Source: Thermoplasmata archaeon
GTDB lineage: Archaea > Thermoplasmatota > Thermoplasmata > Thermoplasmatales > GCA-001856825
DNA: 64,000 nt
Assembly (NCBI GenBank): GCA_021792355.1
Contig: JAJYUV010000002.1
Span: forward strand, 186,581 to 250,580
Direction: 5' to 3'
Shown: positions 55,354-63,830 of the stretch, piece after piece
Layout of the letters: every line of letters begins with the position of its first letter
Position numbering within the stretch: position 1 is the first letter of the stretch
Translations under genes and position numbers: made by a program
Notes under the pieces: generated by a model
What the model was told of the DNA's origin: nothing
Database searches by the model: none
What the model saw: the letters and a program-made list of their open reading frames with translations, nothing else

Positions 55354-55947
55354 TTGCCCTCAAAAAGTAGCTATTCGTTCCAGACCGACAACTTTCTAAC
55401 TGCAAAGGAAGAGATGAAAGGTATGGTTAGAGAAAGGATGACCGAGTGGAGAGCATCTGGTACAGTGGAGAGGATATCTACCCCTACCAAATTATCGAGG
55501 GCTAGAGCACTTGGATATAAAGCTAAACCAGGATTCGTAGTAGTGAGAGTGAAGGTAAGCCGGGGAGGTTTACACAAACCAAAGATAATGGGAGGAAGGA
55601 GACCAAGAAGGTATGGCTACAACAAGCTCACACACGGAAAGAGTGATAAGTGGGTAGCGGAGGAAAGGGCCCAGAGAAGGTATCCCAACATGGTCCTTTT
55701 AAATTCCTACTACCTTGCAGAGGACGGTAAGCACAAGTTCTACGAGGTCATGTTAGTTGATCCGGCAAATCCTTATATCTCAAATGACAAGAATCTTGGA
55801 TGGACGACTGAAAGCGCTCAGAAGGGAAGGGTATTCAGGGGGCTATCAACCGCTGGGAAGAAATCCAGAGGGCTTGCAACAAAGGGCAAGGGCACAGTAA
55901 AGTCAAGGCCATCAATAAGGGCAAAGGGAAGACTCAGGAGACACTGA
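55354..55947 (+). CDS. rpl15e: Large ribosomal subunit protein eL15
   Basis: A 197-residue L15e: LSRARALGYKAKPGFVVVRVKV, GGRRPRRYGYNKL and the basic C-terminus RPSIRAKGRLRRH are diagnostic (first in part: RARALGYKAKPGFVVVRV). The start TTG 55354 is chosen because AAGGTG lies seven bases upstream; ATG 55414 or 55423 would remove part of the expected N-terminus. The N-terminal 20 residues differ from the usual archaeal L15e beginning. Confidence 0.92.
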   Translation: MPSKSSYSFQTDNFLTAKEEMKGMVRERMTEWRASGTVERISTPTKLSRARALGYKAKPGFVVVRVKVSRGGLHKPKIMGGRRPRRYGYNKLTHGKSDKWVAEERAQRRYPNMVLLNSYYLAEDGKHKFYEVMLVDPANPYISNDKNLGWTTESAQKGRVFRGLSTAGKKSRGLATKGKGTVKSRPSIRAKGRLRRH

Positions 55948-56281
55948 TCAGGTACTTTTTCCCCCATTTCTTTATTTCTATCAAGTTGTCAGGCTCATCC
56001 ATCTTGACATTCAACCCTCTCTTTTCAAACTTTGGTGCGAAGAGATCGATCACTTCTTTCGATCCATCAATCTTGAATGTACCTTTTTTTATTTCAACTT
56101 CGTCTATTTCATCACCCACCAAGTATGACCACTTTCCGTTCAAACCTATCTCATCCCTCATCACTGGAAAAATGAACAAGAAGTGGAATCCGTCTCTCTC
56201 CTCGTAAAACTCAATTTTCCGAGAGATGAGTTCTTCCCTGACTACCTTTGCTTTCTCTCTTCTGACCAGCAGTGACTTCAC
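55934..56281 (-). CDS. Small protein of unknown function
   Basis: A 115-residue basic and acidic protein (starting VKSLLVRREKAKVV) with no recognised family. It appears to be an alpha/beta fold with alternating strands such as FHFLFIFPVM. GTG 56281 or TTG 56284 fit the TATA box; the frame is open from TTG 56290. The 3' end overlaps eL15 by 14 bases convergently. It may be archaeal ribosome- or RNA-related given the neighbour, but nothing proves this. Confidence 0.5.
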   Translation of the reverse strand: MKSLLVRREKAKVVREELISRKIEFYEERDGFHFLFIFPVMRDEIGLNGKWSYLVGDEIDEVEIKKGTFKIDGSKEVIDLFAPKFEKRGLNVKMDEPDNLIEIKKWGKKYLISVS

Positions 56282-56304
56282 CAATTTCAATCCGACCGAG
56301 GAAA

Positions 56305-56314
56305 ATAAATTTAT
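56305..56314. promoter_or_regulatory. Palindromic TATA box shared by divergent genes
   Basis: ATAAATTTAT is a perfect palindrome centred at 56309.5. It lies 26.5 bases before GTG 56336 on the plus strand and 28.5 bases before GTG 56281 on the minus strand, both right for leaderless starts. Confidence 0.55.
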
Positions 56315-56335
56315 GTATGAATTTACTGGTAATTA

Positions 56336-56815
56336 GTGGATTTTTCTATTGTGAAGATAGAAAAGGATGATGAGAACGTGGTACTGGGACAGTCCCATTT
56401 CATCAAGACTGTCGAGGATCTGTACGAGGCAGTCAAGAACTCCTCCCCTACCGCCAAGTTCGGAATTGCGTTCTGTGAGGCATCAGGCAAGAGACTGATT
56501 AGATACGACGGCAACGATGAAGCACTTATCAGACGTGCAGTTAGGAATGCAGAGAAACTGGCTGCCGGTCACGTTTTTATTATCCATCTAAGAGATTCAT
56601 TTCCCATCAACCTGTTGCCGCACATAAAGAACGTTCCAGAGGTCCTGAATATTTATGCAGCCACATCCAACCCCCTGTCTGTGGTTATCGGGGAGGAGGG
56701 AGAGAGCAGGGGGGTGATGGGAGTGTTTGACGGGGAGAGGCCACTGGGGATCGAAAATGAGGGCGACATCAAGGAGAGGAAGGAATTTCTGAGAAATATA
56801 GGATACAAAAGATGA
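56336..56815 (+). CDS. Adenosine-specific kinase family protein
   Basis: A 159-residue protein of the adenosine-specific kinase family (formerly DUF355). FGIAFCEASGKRLIRYDGND, HVFIIHLRDSFPINLLPHIK and GVMGVFDGERPLGIE are family blocks (each quoted in part where long: FCEASGKRLIRYDGND; IHLRDSFPINLL). Structure-based work on the family proposed adenosine binding, but the cellular role is unsettled. The start is a leaderless GTG. Its stop overlaps the next ATG (ATGA), so it is in an operon with a methyltransferase and a Toprim protein. Confidence 0.82.
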   Translation: MDFSIVKIEKDDENVVLGQSHFIKTVEDLYEAVKNSSPTAKFGIAFCEASGKRLIRYDGNDEALIRRAVRNAEKLAAGHVFIIHLRDSFPINLLPHIKNVPEVLNIYAATSNPLSVVIGEEGESRGVMGVFDGERPLGIENEGDIKERKEFLRNIGYKR

Positions 56816-57504
56816 ACGAAGTTGAGGATTTCTATGATTTTGAATCAACGTATTACGACAGGATATACGGTATATTCGGGCAGGACATCACCTTTTACAA
56901 AGCACTAAACGCAACCGCTCCATTCCTGGAAATATTTGCAGGAACGGGGAGAATAATTTCAAAGTTCAAGGGAGGGATTGGCCTGGAGATAAACCCAAAC
57001 ATGCTCAGGAGGTCAAGCAACAGTTTCATCAAAGTCATGGGAGATTCGAGAGTTCTGCCTTTCAAGAAACACTTCAACACCGTCATAATAGGTCTGAACA
57101 GCCTTCTACTAGTACCGAACGATGAGAAGAAGACCATTCTTAGGGAGACGAGGAGAGTGTTGCACCAGAGTGGTTTTCTTTTCGTTGACGTAATCAACGG
57201 TTTCTCTCTCAGGAGGGGAACCTACGATATCTCGGAATTCAATGACGGAGAAACATCAATAACGCTCACGATGAAAGCAAAAAGAACGGGAGATAGTTAC
57301 CAGCTGAAGTATTCTTACCACATATTCAACCAGACGAACAGGGTTGTGCAAAAGACTATTACCATTTATCCGATAACTTTAACTGAGATGCGGGAGATGC
57401 TCGAGGCAGAAAATTTCGAGTTGGATGGAGCTTTTGGCGATTACGATCTCTCCCCCTATATGGCAGAGTCTGAAAAACTGATAGTTAGGGCGAAAGCCAT
57501 CTGA
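56812..57504 (+). CDS. Class I SAM-dependent methyltransferase
   Basis: A 230-residue protein with motif I LEIFAGTGRIISKF, GLEINPNML after it, and a LPFKKHFNTVIIGLNSLLL segment. It belongs to the small-molecule/RNA methyltransferase superfamily; the target is unknown. It overlaps the adenosine-specific kinase gene and is followed seven bases later by the Toprim gene's ribosome-binding region. Confidence 0.72.
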   Translation: MNEVEDFYDFESTYYDRIYGIFGQDITFYKALNATAPFLEIFAGTGRIISKFKGGIGLEINPNMLRRSSNSFIKVMGDSRVLPFKKHFNTVIIGLNSLLLVPNDEKKTILRETRRVLHQSGFLFVDVINGFSLRRGTYDISEFNDGETSITLTMKAKRTGDSYQLKYSYHIFNQTNRVVQKTITIYPITLTEMREMLEAENFELDGAFGDYDLSPYMAESEKLIVRAKAI

Positions 57505-57520
57505 CTAAAAGGTGATTCCA

Positions 57521-57928
57521 TTGAGTGCGAAGGACAATGTCGAAAGGATCTTCAAATCACTGGAGGACTTGAAAGAGAAGAATCGATCGATCCCAATCGT
57601 GGTTGAAGGAAAGAACGATATACGAGCTCTCAGGAGATTAAATTTCGAGGGGGAGATTTTGCAGCTTCATTCCCGAATGACCATCGAAGGATTTTGCAGG
57701 AATCTTGCGAGCCATCACAAGGAAGTTATTCTTCTCCTAGACTGGGATCCTAAAGGGAAGAGGCTGACTGCATCGCTTATAAAACATTTGAATTCCTACG
57801 AAGTCAAGACTGATTTCGATTTTTGGAAACTGTGTTTTTCAATGGCATCGCAGATGTCGAACGTGGAATCTCTACCTTCAGTCTTTTATAGATTAGCCTC
57901 TGAGAATGGAGCTTCCCTGCACACCTGA
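57521..57928 (+). CDS. Small Toprim-domain protein (UPF0292-like)
   Basis: A 135-residue protein consisting of a Toprim domain. The conserved glutamate is in IVVEGKNDIRAL and the DxD-type motif in LLDWDPKGKRL. Small Toprim proteins include RNase M5-like maturases and primase-related factors; the exact role is unknown. TTG 57521 is chosen because GGTGAT ends five bases upstream; GTG 57512 overlaps that site. Its last 125 bases lie opposite the convergent zinc-finger gene. Confidence 0.72.
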   Translation: MSAKDNVERIFKSLEDLKEKNRSIPIVVEGKNDIRALRRLNFEGEILQLHSRMTIEGFCRNLASHHKEVILLLDWDPKGKRLTASLIKHLNSYEVKTDFDFWKLCFSMASQMSNVESLPSVFYRLASENGASLHT

Positions 57929-58040
57929 CGCACAGTTCTAGCTTTGCTACGTAGTGTTCAGAACACACTGGCTTGCCACACATCTTGCACGTTACCCCTG
58001 AAGGCAGTCCGCATATGTAGCAAAGCGAAAGAACGGTCAT
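57804..58040 (-). CDS. Small zinc-finger protein
   Basis: A 78-residue protein. Its first 42 residues hold four metal-binding pairs (CYIC, CKMC, CSEH, CVRC), the spacing of a two-zinc HIT- or B-box-like finger. The remaining tail is basic and has no homology; it is encoded opposite the 3' end of the Toprim gene, so its reality is less certain. The ATG shares its A with the stop of the upstream MFS gene (TAATG), implying coupled translation. Confidence 0.6.
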   Translation of the reverse strand: MTVLSLCYICGLPSGVTCKMCGKPVCSEHYVAKLELCVRCAGKLHSQRLIYKRLKVEIPRSTSAMPLKNTVSKNRNQS

Positions 58041-59200
58041 TACTGCTCCTTTCCATAATGCTCTTTTAAATTCTTAAATCTTTGGTAGAATGCGATGTCA
58101 TAAGCTATTTTAATCGCTCCACCGGCCACAAAAGAAAGGGCTCCTGCTGCAACCGATATCAGGTATGTGGAAATATAAGGAGTTGCACCGTTGGATGCAT
58201 TTCTGACGGCGTTTGAGACCCCAACTACGTAACTCCTGTCTCCCTCGTCGACTACGCTATTCAGGTACGACTGTCTTGTAGGAACGTCCATCTGGCTTAT
58301 GCTCTGTCTCAAGAACAGAAACAAAAGTGCTAAGGGAAGGGTTGGAACGAGGGGAATCATTATGAGGAAGATGTTCGACGGTATGTGCGTAAAGACCATT
58401 GTCCTTACCAAACCAAGTCTTCTGGCTATGAATGGAGTTGCAAGGACGGACAGAGCCGTTATGACATCCACAACAGCGAATACGTAACCGAGCTGGGAAA
58501 GACTAAAGTGGTATCTCTCGGCAAACCAATACGCCATCAGACCCTGCAGGACAAATCCGCCTCCAATTGCATCTACAGAAAATAGAGCACTTACGTCTCT
58601 AGCTATAACCTTGCTCCTTTTTGATACGGGAGAACCCAGAATGCTCTTCTTCCCACTGGTGGTAGGTATAAGCAGATAAGACACCAATACTGCCGATGCA
58701 AACAAGATTGATAGCTCAAAGGAGATTTTTAGGCCCAAGCTCAAAGCCGTTGCACCCAGAGATGCCGCTATGTAACCCCCAAATGTGTAAAGCGCAAACA
58801 GGCTGTTCTTGGTCCTCTGATCGTCCTTTATTCCAGCTATTATCGGCTGTTCATATGCAGAGAACAGGGTGTTGTCAGAGGGATTGACGCCGAGTGATCC
58901 AATTACTGCGAACATAGCTTTCATGACAGGATTTGGAATCGAAAACAGTCCAATTATTCCTGTCAAAAGCAAAAGAGAGAAGAGTAAGAGGAAGGCACGT
59001 GAGTACCCTGAACCGTATTTTGATGTGACATAAAAGGTTATGAATGAACCTAAAAGTATTGAAGACGTGACTGCGATACCTGACTCCAGCGGCGTTAGAC
59101 CAGAACGAATGAGGTAAATGACGGTGATAACTGAGAATACTCCGTATATGAACCCCCTGAGGGTTCTTGTCAGGAAGAGGAGATATCTTGAGTCCACCAT
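58040..59200 (-). CDS. MFS transporter
   Basis: A 386-residue membrane protein with about twelve hydrophobic segments. An MFS-type loop GSFITFYVTSKYGSGYSRAF lies between helices 2 and 3 (a weak motif A), and FLRQSISQMDVPTRQSYLNSV occurs in the C-terminal half (in part: RQSISQMDVPTRQSYL), as in a group of archaeal efflux proteins. The substrate is unknown. It is divergent from gcvPA with 81 bases between the starts, and a zinc-finger gene is translationally coupled downstream. Confidence 0.8.
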   Translation of the reverse strand: MVDSRYLLFLTRTLRGFIYGVFSVITVIYLIRSGLTPLESGIAVTSSILLGSFITFYVTSKYGSGYSRAFLLLFSLLLLTGIIGLFSIPNPVMKAMFAVIGSLGVNPSDNTLFSAYEQPIIAGIKDDQRTKNSLFALYTFGGYIAASLGATALSLGLKISFELSILFASAVLVSYLLIPTTSGKKSILGSPVSKRSKVIARDVSALFSVDAIGGGFVLQGLMAYWFAERYHFSLSQLGYVFAVVDVITALSVLATPFIARRLGLVRTMVFTHIPSNIFLIMIPLVPTLPLALLFLFLRQSISQMDVPTRQSYLNSVVDEGDRSYVVGVSNAVRNASNGATPYISTYLISVAAGALSFVAGGAIKIAYDIAFYQRFKNLKEHYGKEQ

Positions 59201-59281
59201 GTCGAAATGTTGCGAATTGCATATACCTTTTTATGGGGATTAAATGAATAAAACAATTTTATCCACATAAATGATACTGGT

Positions 59282-60622
59282 ATGGTCATTATGAGCAGCG
59301 ACCTATCAGAGTTATTGAACGAGTTAAACATCCGAAGCGTCGATGAACTTTTTAAAGACATACCAGAGTCGATAAGAACAAAAGCACTTGGTCTCCCGAA
59401 TGGGATGGACGAAGATGAGATCAGAAGGGTTGCGGCAGAGTATTCAGGGATGAACAAGACTGTAAATCAACTTCATTCTTTCCTGGGATTTGGGCTCTAC
59501 AATCACTACGTTCCAGCTGCTATTTCAAACGTTGTTAATCGGAATGAGTTTCTCACGGCATATACGCCCTATCAAGCTGAAATATCGCAGGGCATTATGC
59601 AAGCACTTTTCGAGTATCAGAGTCTCGTTGCAGAACTGTTACAGATGGATGCAGTAAATTCGTCTATGTACGATGTCTCAACCTCTCTTGGAGAGGCAGC
59701 TAGAATGTCAAAAACGATAACGGGTAAGGACGAGTTCATTGTGCCAAAATACATAAGCAAAAACAAGCGTGCAGTACTGGACAATTATGCGCGGGGTGCT
59801 GATATAAAGATCAAAGAAGTTGACTTTGACGAGAAAGGAATGATCGATCTGAATTCTCTAGAACAGAACCTGAATGAAAACACTTCTGGAGTATATGCGG
59901 AGTACCCAAACATGTTCGGTATCATAGATACCAACATTCCGAGAATCAAGGAAACTATAGGGGATGAGAGAATCTTCGTAGCCGGAGTGAACCCGATCTC
60001 ACTCGGCGTGCTTGCTCCGCCTGGAAAATTCGGAGCCGATATTGCTATCGGAGAGGGCCAGGTTCTGGGATTGGGACTCAACTTCGGAGGACCTGTAGTC
60101 GGTCTGTTCGGAACAAAGGAACAGTACATAAGAAAGATGCCAGGCAAGATAATGGGAATCACCAAGGACCACAATGGCAAAGTGGCTTTTTCGATGATTC
60201 TTCAAACGAGAGAGCAGCACATAAGGAGAGAGAAGGCTGTCACTAACATGACAAGCAATCAAGCTCTGATGGCAGTAGCATCCGCCGTTTACCTTTCCCT
60301 GCTCGGCGATTCAGGCCTCAGGAAGATAGGAGAGGTCAACATGGGTAGAACAAGGGAACTTATTGACATTGTCAAGGAATTTGGAGTGAAACTACCTTAT
60401 GATGGATCACCCGTGTTCAACGAGTTTCTCTTCAAGCTTAAGGAGTCAAAAACTTTCGTTAACAGGATTGCGAGAAAGTACAACCTGATCCCTGGACACA
60501 TACTTGGGAAGGAATACGGGTTCAATGACAGAAATCAGGTCAATATTGTTACCAATGTAACCGAGAGGAATACAAACAACGACTTCGATGCATTCAGGGA
60601 ATTCATGAGGGAGGTGGCCTAA
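59282..60622 (+). CDS. gcvPA: Glycine dehydrogenase (decarboxylating), subunit 1
   Basis: A 446-residue P-protein alpha subunit. FLGFGLYNHYVPAAISNVV, AYTPYQAEISQGIMQALFEYQ and NFGGPVVGLFG are characteristic (quoted in part: TPYQAEISQGIMQALFEY). With subunit 2 it decarboxylates glycine and passes the aminomethyl group to lipoylated H-protein, linking it to the lipoylation genes at 29404-35309. GcvH and GcvT are not in the window. The start is ATG 59282 or the in-frame ATG 59291; a TATA-like AATTTTATCC lies at 59255-59264. Confidence 0.93.
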   Translation: MVIMSSDLSELLNELNIRSVDELFKDIPESIRTKALGLPNGMDEDEIRRVAAEYSGMNKTVNQLHSFLGFGLYNHYVPAAISNVVNRNEFLTAYTPYQAEISQGIMQALFEYQSLVAELLQMDAVNSSMYDVSTSLGEAARMSKTITGKDEFIVPKYISKNKRAVLDNYARGADIKIKEVDFDEKGMIDLNSLEQNLNENTSGVYAEYPNMFGIIDTNIPRIKETIGDERIFVAGVNPISLGVLAPPGKFGADIAIGEGQVLGLGLNFGGPVVGLFGTKEQYIRKMPGKIMGITKDHNGKVAFSMILQTREQHIRREKAVTNMTSNQALMAVASAVYLSLLGDSGLRKIGEVNMGRTRELIDIVKEFGVKLPYDGSPVFNEFLFKLKESKTFVNRIARKYNLIPGHILGKEYGFNDRNQVNIVTNVTERNTNNDFDAFREFMREVA

Positions 60623-62098
60623 ATGTATCACCAGGCAGTTTTCGACGAACCAATAATCCTGGACGTAAAGGGAAGGAGAACTATCAAGATCCCTCTCGAG
60701 AATGAAAAATTCAGGATAGACGTTCCTGATGCGATGAAGCGTGAAAACATCGGTATTGGGGACAGGGAGGAGTTCTCAGTGATCAGGCATTATGTCAAAC
60801 TCTCCGAGATGAATTTCGGAGCAGACACTGGCTTTTATCCTCTCGGTTCCTGCACTATGAAATACAACCCAAAGATAAACGATGAGATTGCATCAATGGA
60901 CGGATTCAGGATGATCCATCCACTCCAGGATTCTTCCGAAGTTCAGGGAGCGCTGAAGCTCCTCTACGAACTTTCCGAGTCACTAAAGAAAATAACCGGA
61001 ATGGACGAGATTACCCTGCAACCTCTGGCAGGAGCAGGTGGAGAATTTACCGGACTTTCCATAGTGAGGGCATACTTCTACTGCAAGAAAGAGCTGGACA
61101 CGAGGAGAGAGGTCGTCGTCCCGGATTCCGCACACGGCTCAAATCCTGCTTCTTCACACATGGCGGGATTCGATGTCGTTCAGATTCCATCGACTGAGGA
61201 TGGAACTGTCGACATAGAAAAATTCAAAGAAGCGGTCACGGAAAGAACCGCCGCATTCATGATAACCAACCCTAACACTCTGGGAATTTTTGAAGACAGG
61301 ATCGTAGAGATGGCAAATTATGCACATTCCAAGGGAGCTCTTCTCTACTACGACGGAGCGAACTTGAATGGAATAATGACGAAGACCACACCCGCAAAGA
61401 TGGGATTCGATATCGTTCACCTGAACCTCCACAAAACATTCTCCACCCCTCACGGTGGTGGCGGACCAGGTGCCGGTCCGGTCGGCGTAGTCGAGAAGCT
61501 CAAGGACTTCCTGCCGTACCCTCTCGTCACTTTTGATGGAGAGAGATACAACAACGATTACGTTCCGCCAAAAACTATAGGAAAGGTCGCCAGCTTCTAT
61601 GGTAATTTCGGCGTGCTCGTCAGAGCTTGGACTTACATCAAAATGATGGGTGAGGAGGGACTCAGGGATGCCTGCGAAACTGCAGTTTTGAACTCAAACT
61701 ATATGAGAAAGAGAATGGAGCAGTTCATGCCTGTTCCGGGAAAAACTATCAAGAAACACGAGTTCGTTGCTTCGTCTGTTGGAAACAACATGCCAAAGGC
61801 CGGGGATATTGCAAAGCATCTTATCGACAATGGAGTTCATGCCCCAACCATCTATTTTCCACTGATAGTTCCTGAAGCACTGATGATCGAACCCACCGAA
61901 AGCGCAACTAAAACTGAAATGGATCTGTTTATAGAGACTGTGAGGCAGGCACTGAAACTATCCCACGAAGCATTCGAAAAAGAACCATCAAACCTCAAGG
62001 TCACTAGAATTGACGACGTCGACGCTTCTAAGAATCCGAAACCTACGCTGAGAATGGTGAGGAAGGAACAGAGAGGGCCTCTACAACAAATGATTTAA
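60623..62098 (+). CDS. gcvPB: Glycine dehydrogenase (decarboxylating), subunit 2
   Basis: A 491-residue PLP-binding P-protein beta subunit. The PLP lysine is K271 in HLNLHKTFSTPHGGGGPG, and PLGSCTMKYNPK and DSAHGSNPASSHMAG are conserved. Its ATG follows the gcvPA stop directly. The C-terminus ends in KEQRGPLQQMI. The split P-protein is the usual form in Thermoplasmata and many bacteria. Confidence 0.94.
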   Translation: MYHQAVFDEPIILDVKGRRTIKIPLENEKFRIDVPDAMKRENIGIGDREEFSVIRHYVKLSEMNFGADTGFYPLGSCTMKYNPKINDEIASMDGFRMIHPLQDSSEVQGALKLLYELSESLKKITGMDEITLQPLAGAGGEFTGLSIVRAYFYCKKELDTRREVVVPDSAHGSNPASSHMAGFDVVQIPSTEDGTVDIEKFKEAVTERTAAFMITNPNTLGIFEDRIVEMANYAHSKGALLYYDGANLNGIMTKTTPAKMGFDIVHLNLHKTFSTPHGGGGPGAGPVGVVEKLKDFLPYPLVTFDGERYNNDYVPPKTIGKVASFYGNFGVLVRAWTYIKMMGEEGLRDACETAVLNSNYMRKRMEQFMPVPGKTIKKHEFVASSVGNNMPKAGDIAKHLIDNGVHAPTIYFPLIVPEALMIEPTESATKTEMDLFIETVRQALKLSHEAFEKEPSNLKVTRIDDVDASKNPKPTLRMVRKEQRGPLQQMI

Positions 62099-62120
62099 GG
62101 TCCCATCAATTCTCCCTGCA

Positions 62121-62205
62121 GCGGAGGTTGCCGAGCTTGGCCAAAGGCGACAGACTCAAGATCTGTTTCCATAGGGATTCGCCGGTTCAAATCCGGCCCT
62201 CCGCA
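62121..62205 (+). tRNA. tRNA-Leu(CAA)
   Basis: A class II tRNA with a long variable arm. The acceptor GCGGAGG/CCTCCGC is perfect, the anticodon stem ACAGA/TCTGT encloses CTCAAGA (anticodon CAA), the variable arm is about 14 bases, and the T arm is GCCGG-TTCAAAT-CCGGC. No intron and no encoded CCA. A GATTTAAGG element overlapping the gcvPB stop may be its TATA box. Confidence 0.94.
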
Positions 62206-62388
62206 CTTCCCTTCCAGTATTTCTATTAGTGGATATGAGGATTCGCGTGATAGAGGAATTGGTGACATTAGGAACCATTCATACAGGCATAAATTGCGTC
62301 CTCCAAAAAGCTTAGCAAACCTGAATTATTAAGGCTTGCTAAACGCAATTGATTTATAGAGATTTCAGAATGATGTTATTGTTTAATA

Positions 62389-62697
62389 GTGCATGTTATG
62401 TTGAAAGAGCCTAAGATTTCTGATGACCAAAAGGAGATTTGGAGAGAGCCGGTTAATTCCGACAGACTCACCAAACCTAAGGGGGAGGTGCACATAATTC
62501 CGGAGAGGTGCAAGGAGTGTAACTACTGCACCAACTATTGTCCAAACGATGTTCTTGAAAGGTCTCCTACTGTGAACAGTCACGGTTATCACCCAGTAAG
62601 GGTTAGAGCCGGGAAGGAAGATTCATGCGTTGCCTGCGGAATGTGTCAAACGATCTGTCCTGACTTTGCAATTTATGTGAGGGAGGTACCGACTTGA
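62389..62697 (+). CDS. 2-oxoacid:ferredoxin oxidoreductase, delta (ferredoxin) subunit
   Basis: A 102-residue protein with two 4Fe-4S motifs (CKECNYCTNYCPN and CVACGMCQTICPD). It carries electrons from the ThDP centre to ferredoxin. It is followed at once by the alpha and beta subunits. The start is GTG 62389 or ATG 62398; the TATA-like GATTTATAG near 62351-62359 favours the GTG. Confidence 0.85.
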   Translation: MHVMLKEPKISDDQKEIWREPVNSDRLTKPKGEVHIIPERCKECNYCTNYCPNDVLERSPTVNSHGYHPVRVRAGKEDSCVACGMCQTICPDFAIYVREVPT

Positions 62698-63830
62698 CAG
62701 CATTGTTAGAGCCGGGAAGGTACTTTGCGGACGGAAACTTGGCAGTTACCGAGGGAGCTCTAATGGCTGGCTGCAGATTCTTTGCTGGTTATCCGATAAC
62801 TCCTTCCAGTGAGGTTCTTGAAAGGATGAGTGAACGTCTACCAAAACTAGGCGGACACTTTATCGAGATGGAAGACGAGATAGGAAGCATGGCCGCTATA
62901 ATCGGAGCTTCCAATGCAGGAGCAAAGAGCATGACCGCCACTTCCGGACCAGGGTTTTCACTTATGCAGGAGAACATCGGTTTAGGAATCATCACTGAAA
63001 CACCAACCGTCATCCTGGATGAGATGAGAGCGGGCCCTTCTACTGGTATTCCTACCAGGGTTGGTCAGGGAGACGTAATGCAGACGCGATATGGATCCCA
63101 TGGGGATCTGGCACCGATAACGTATGCGCCAAACAGCGTACAGGAATCCTTCGACCTTGCAATAGAGGCATTCAATTCAGCTGAAAGATACAGGCAACCA
63201 GTCATAATAGCCTCTGATCAAGTCGTGGGACATCTCTCTGAAGTACTGGATGTGAAGGCACCCGAGGAATATGAAGTCGTTCAGAGGTTAACGAGGAGAA
63301 GCGATGATGAGAGCAGAGTTTTCAGTTATACTGATGATTACATACCAATGTTTGTCGCAGGTCAAGGATTCAGAGGAAATGTTGATAGCCTGACTCACGA
63401 CGAGAGAGGGTATCCTTCCAATGAGTCTTCCGTTGAGAGAGAGATGCTAGAGCATCTAATGGGGAAAGTGAAAAAGAACGAAGAAAAAATAGTGAGATAT
63501 GAGGAATTTTTCCTGCAGGATGCAGAAGTAGTCGTGGTCGCTTATGGAATAACTTCCAGAGCAGCAAAGCAGGCCGTCAGAATCGCCAGGAAGAGAGGAC
63601 TCAAAGTGGGTCTTTTCAGACCGATAACTCTGTGGCCCTTCCCGCAGAAAAGGATCGAACAAATCAGCACAGAGGCCAAGCAGTTTATCGTTCCGGAGAT
63701 CAACTACGGTCAGTATTCACATCCAATAAGAGAGTACAGCAAATCAGAAACCAAGGAGATCCATTTTCCACCGGGAGCGATTCCAGACTACAGCGTCATC
63801 CTTAATGCAATCAAGGAGGCATTCAGATGA
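62694..63830 (+). CDS. korA: 2-oxoacid:ferredoxin oxidoreductase, alpha subunit
   Basis: A 378-residue alpha subunit of the KorA type: FAGYPITPSSEVLERM, MEDEIGSMAAIIGASNAGAKSMTATSGPGFSLM (in part: EDEIGSMAAIIGASNAGA; TATSGPGFSLM) and a C-terminal VVVAYGITSRAAKQAV domain. It cleaves 2-oxoglutarate or another 2-oxoacid with CoA to acyl-CoA, CO2 and reduced ferredoxin. Specificity between 2-oxoglutarate, pyruvate and branched acids is not fixed by sequence alone. It overlaps the delta gene by four bases and the beta gene by four bases. Confidence 0.88.
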   Translation: MTALLEPGRYFADGNLAVTEGALMAGCRFFAGYPITPSSEVLERMSERLPKLGGHFIEMEDEIGSMAAIIGASNAGAKSMTATSGPGFSLMQENIGLGIITETPTVILDEMRAGPSTGIPTRVGQGDVMQTRYGSHGDLAPITYAPNSVQESFDLAIEAFNSAERYRQPVIIASDQVVGHLSEVLDVKAPEEYEVVQRLTRRSDDESRVFSYTDDYIPMFVAGQGFRGNVDSLTHDERGYPSNESSVEREMLEHLMGKVKKNEEKIVRYEEFFLQDAEVVVVAYGITSRAAKQAVRIARKRGLKVGLFRPITLWPFPQKRIEQISTEAKQFIVPEINYGQYSHPIREYSKSETKEIHFPPGAIPDYSVILNAIKEAFR

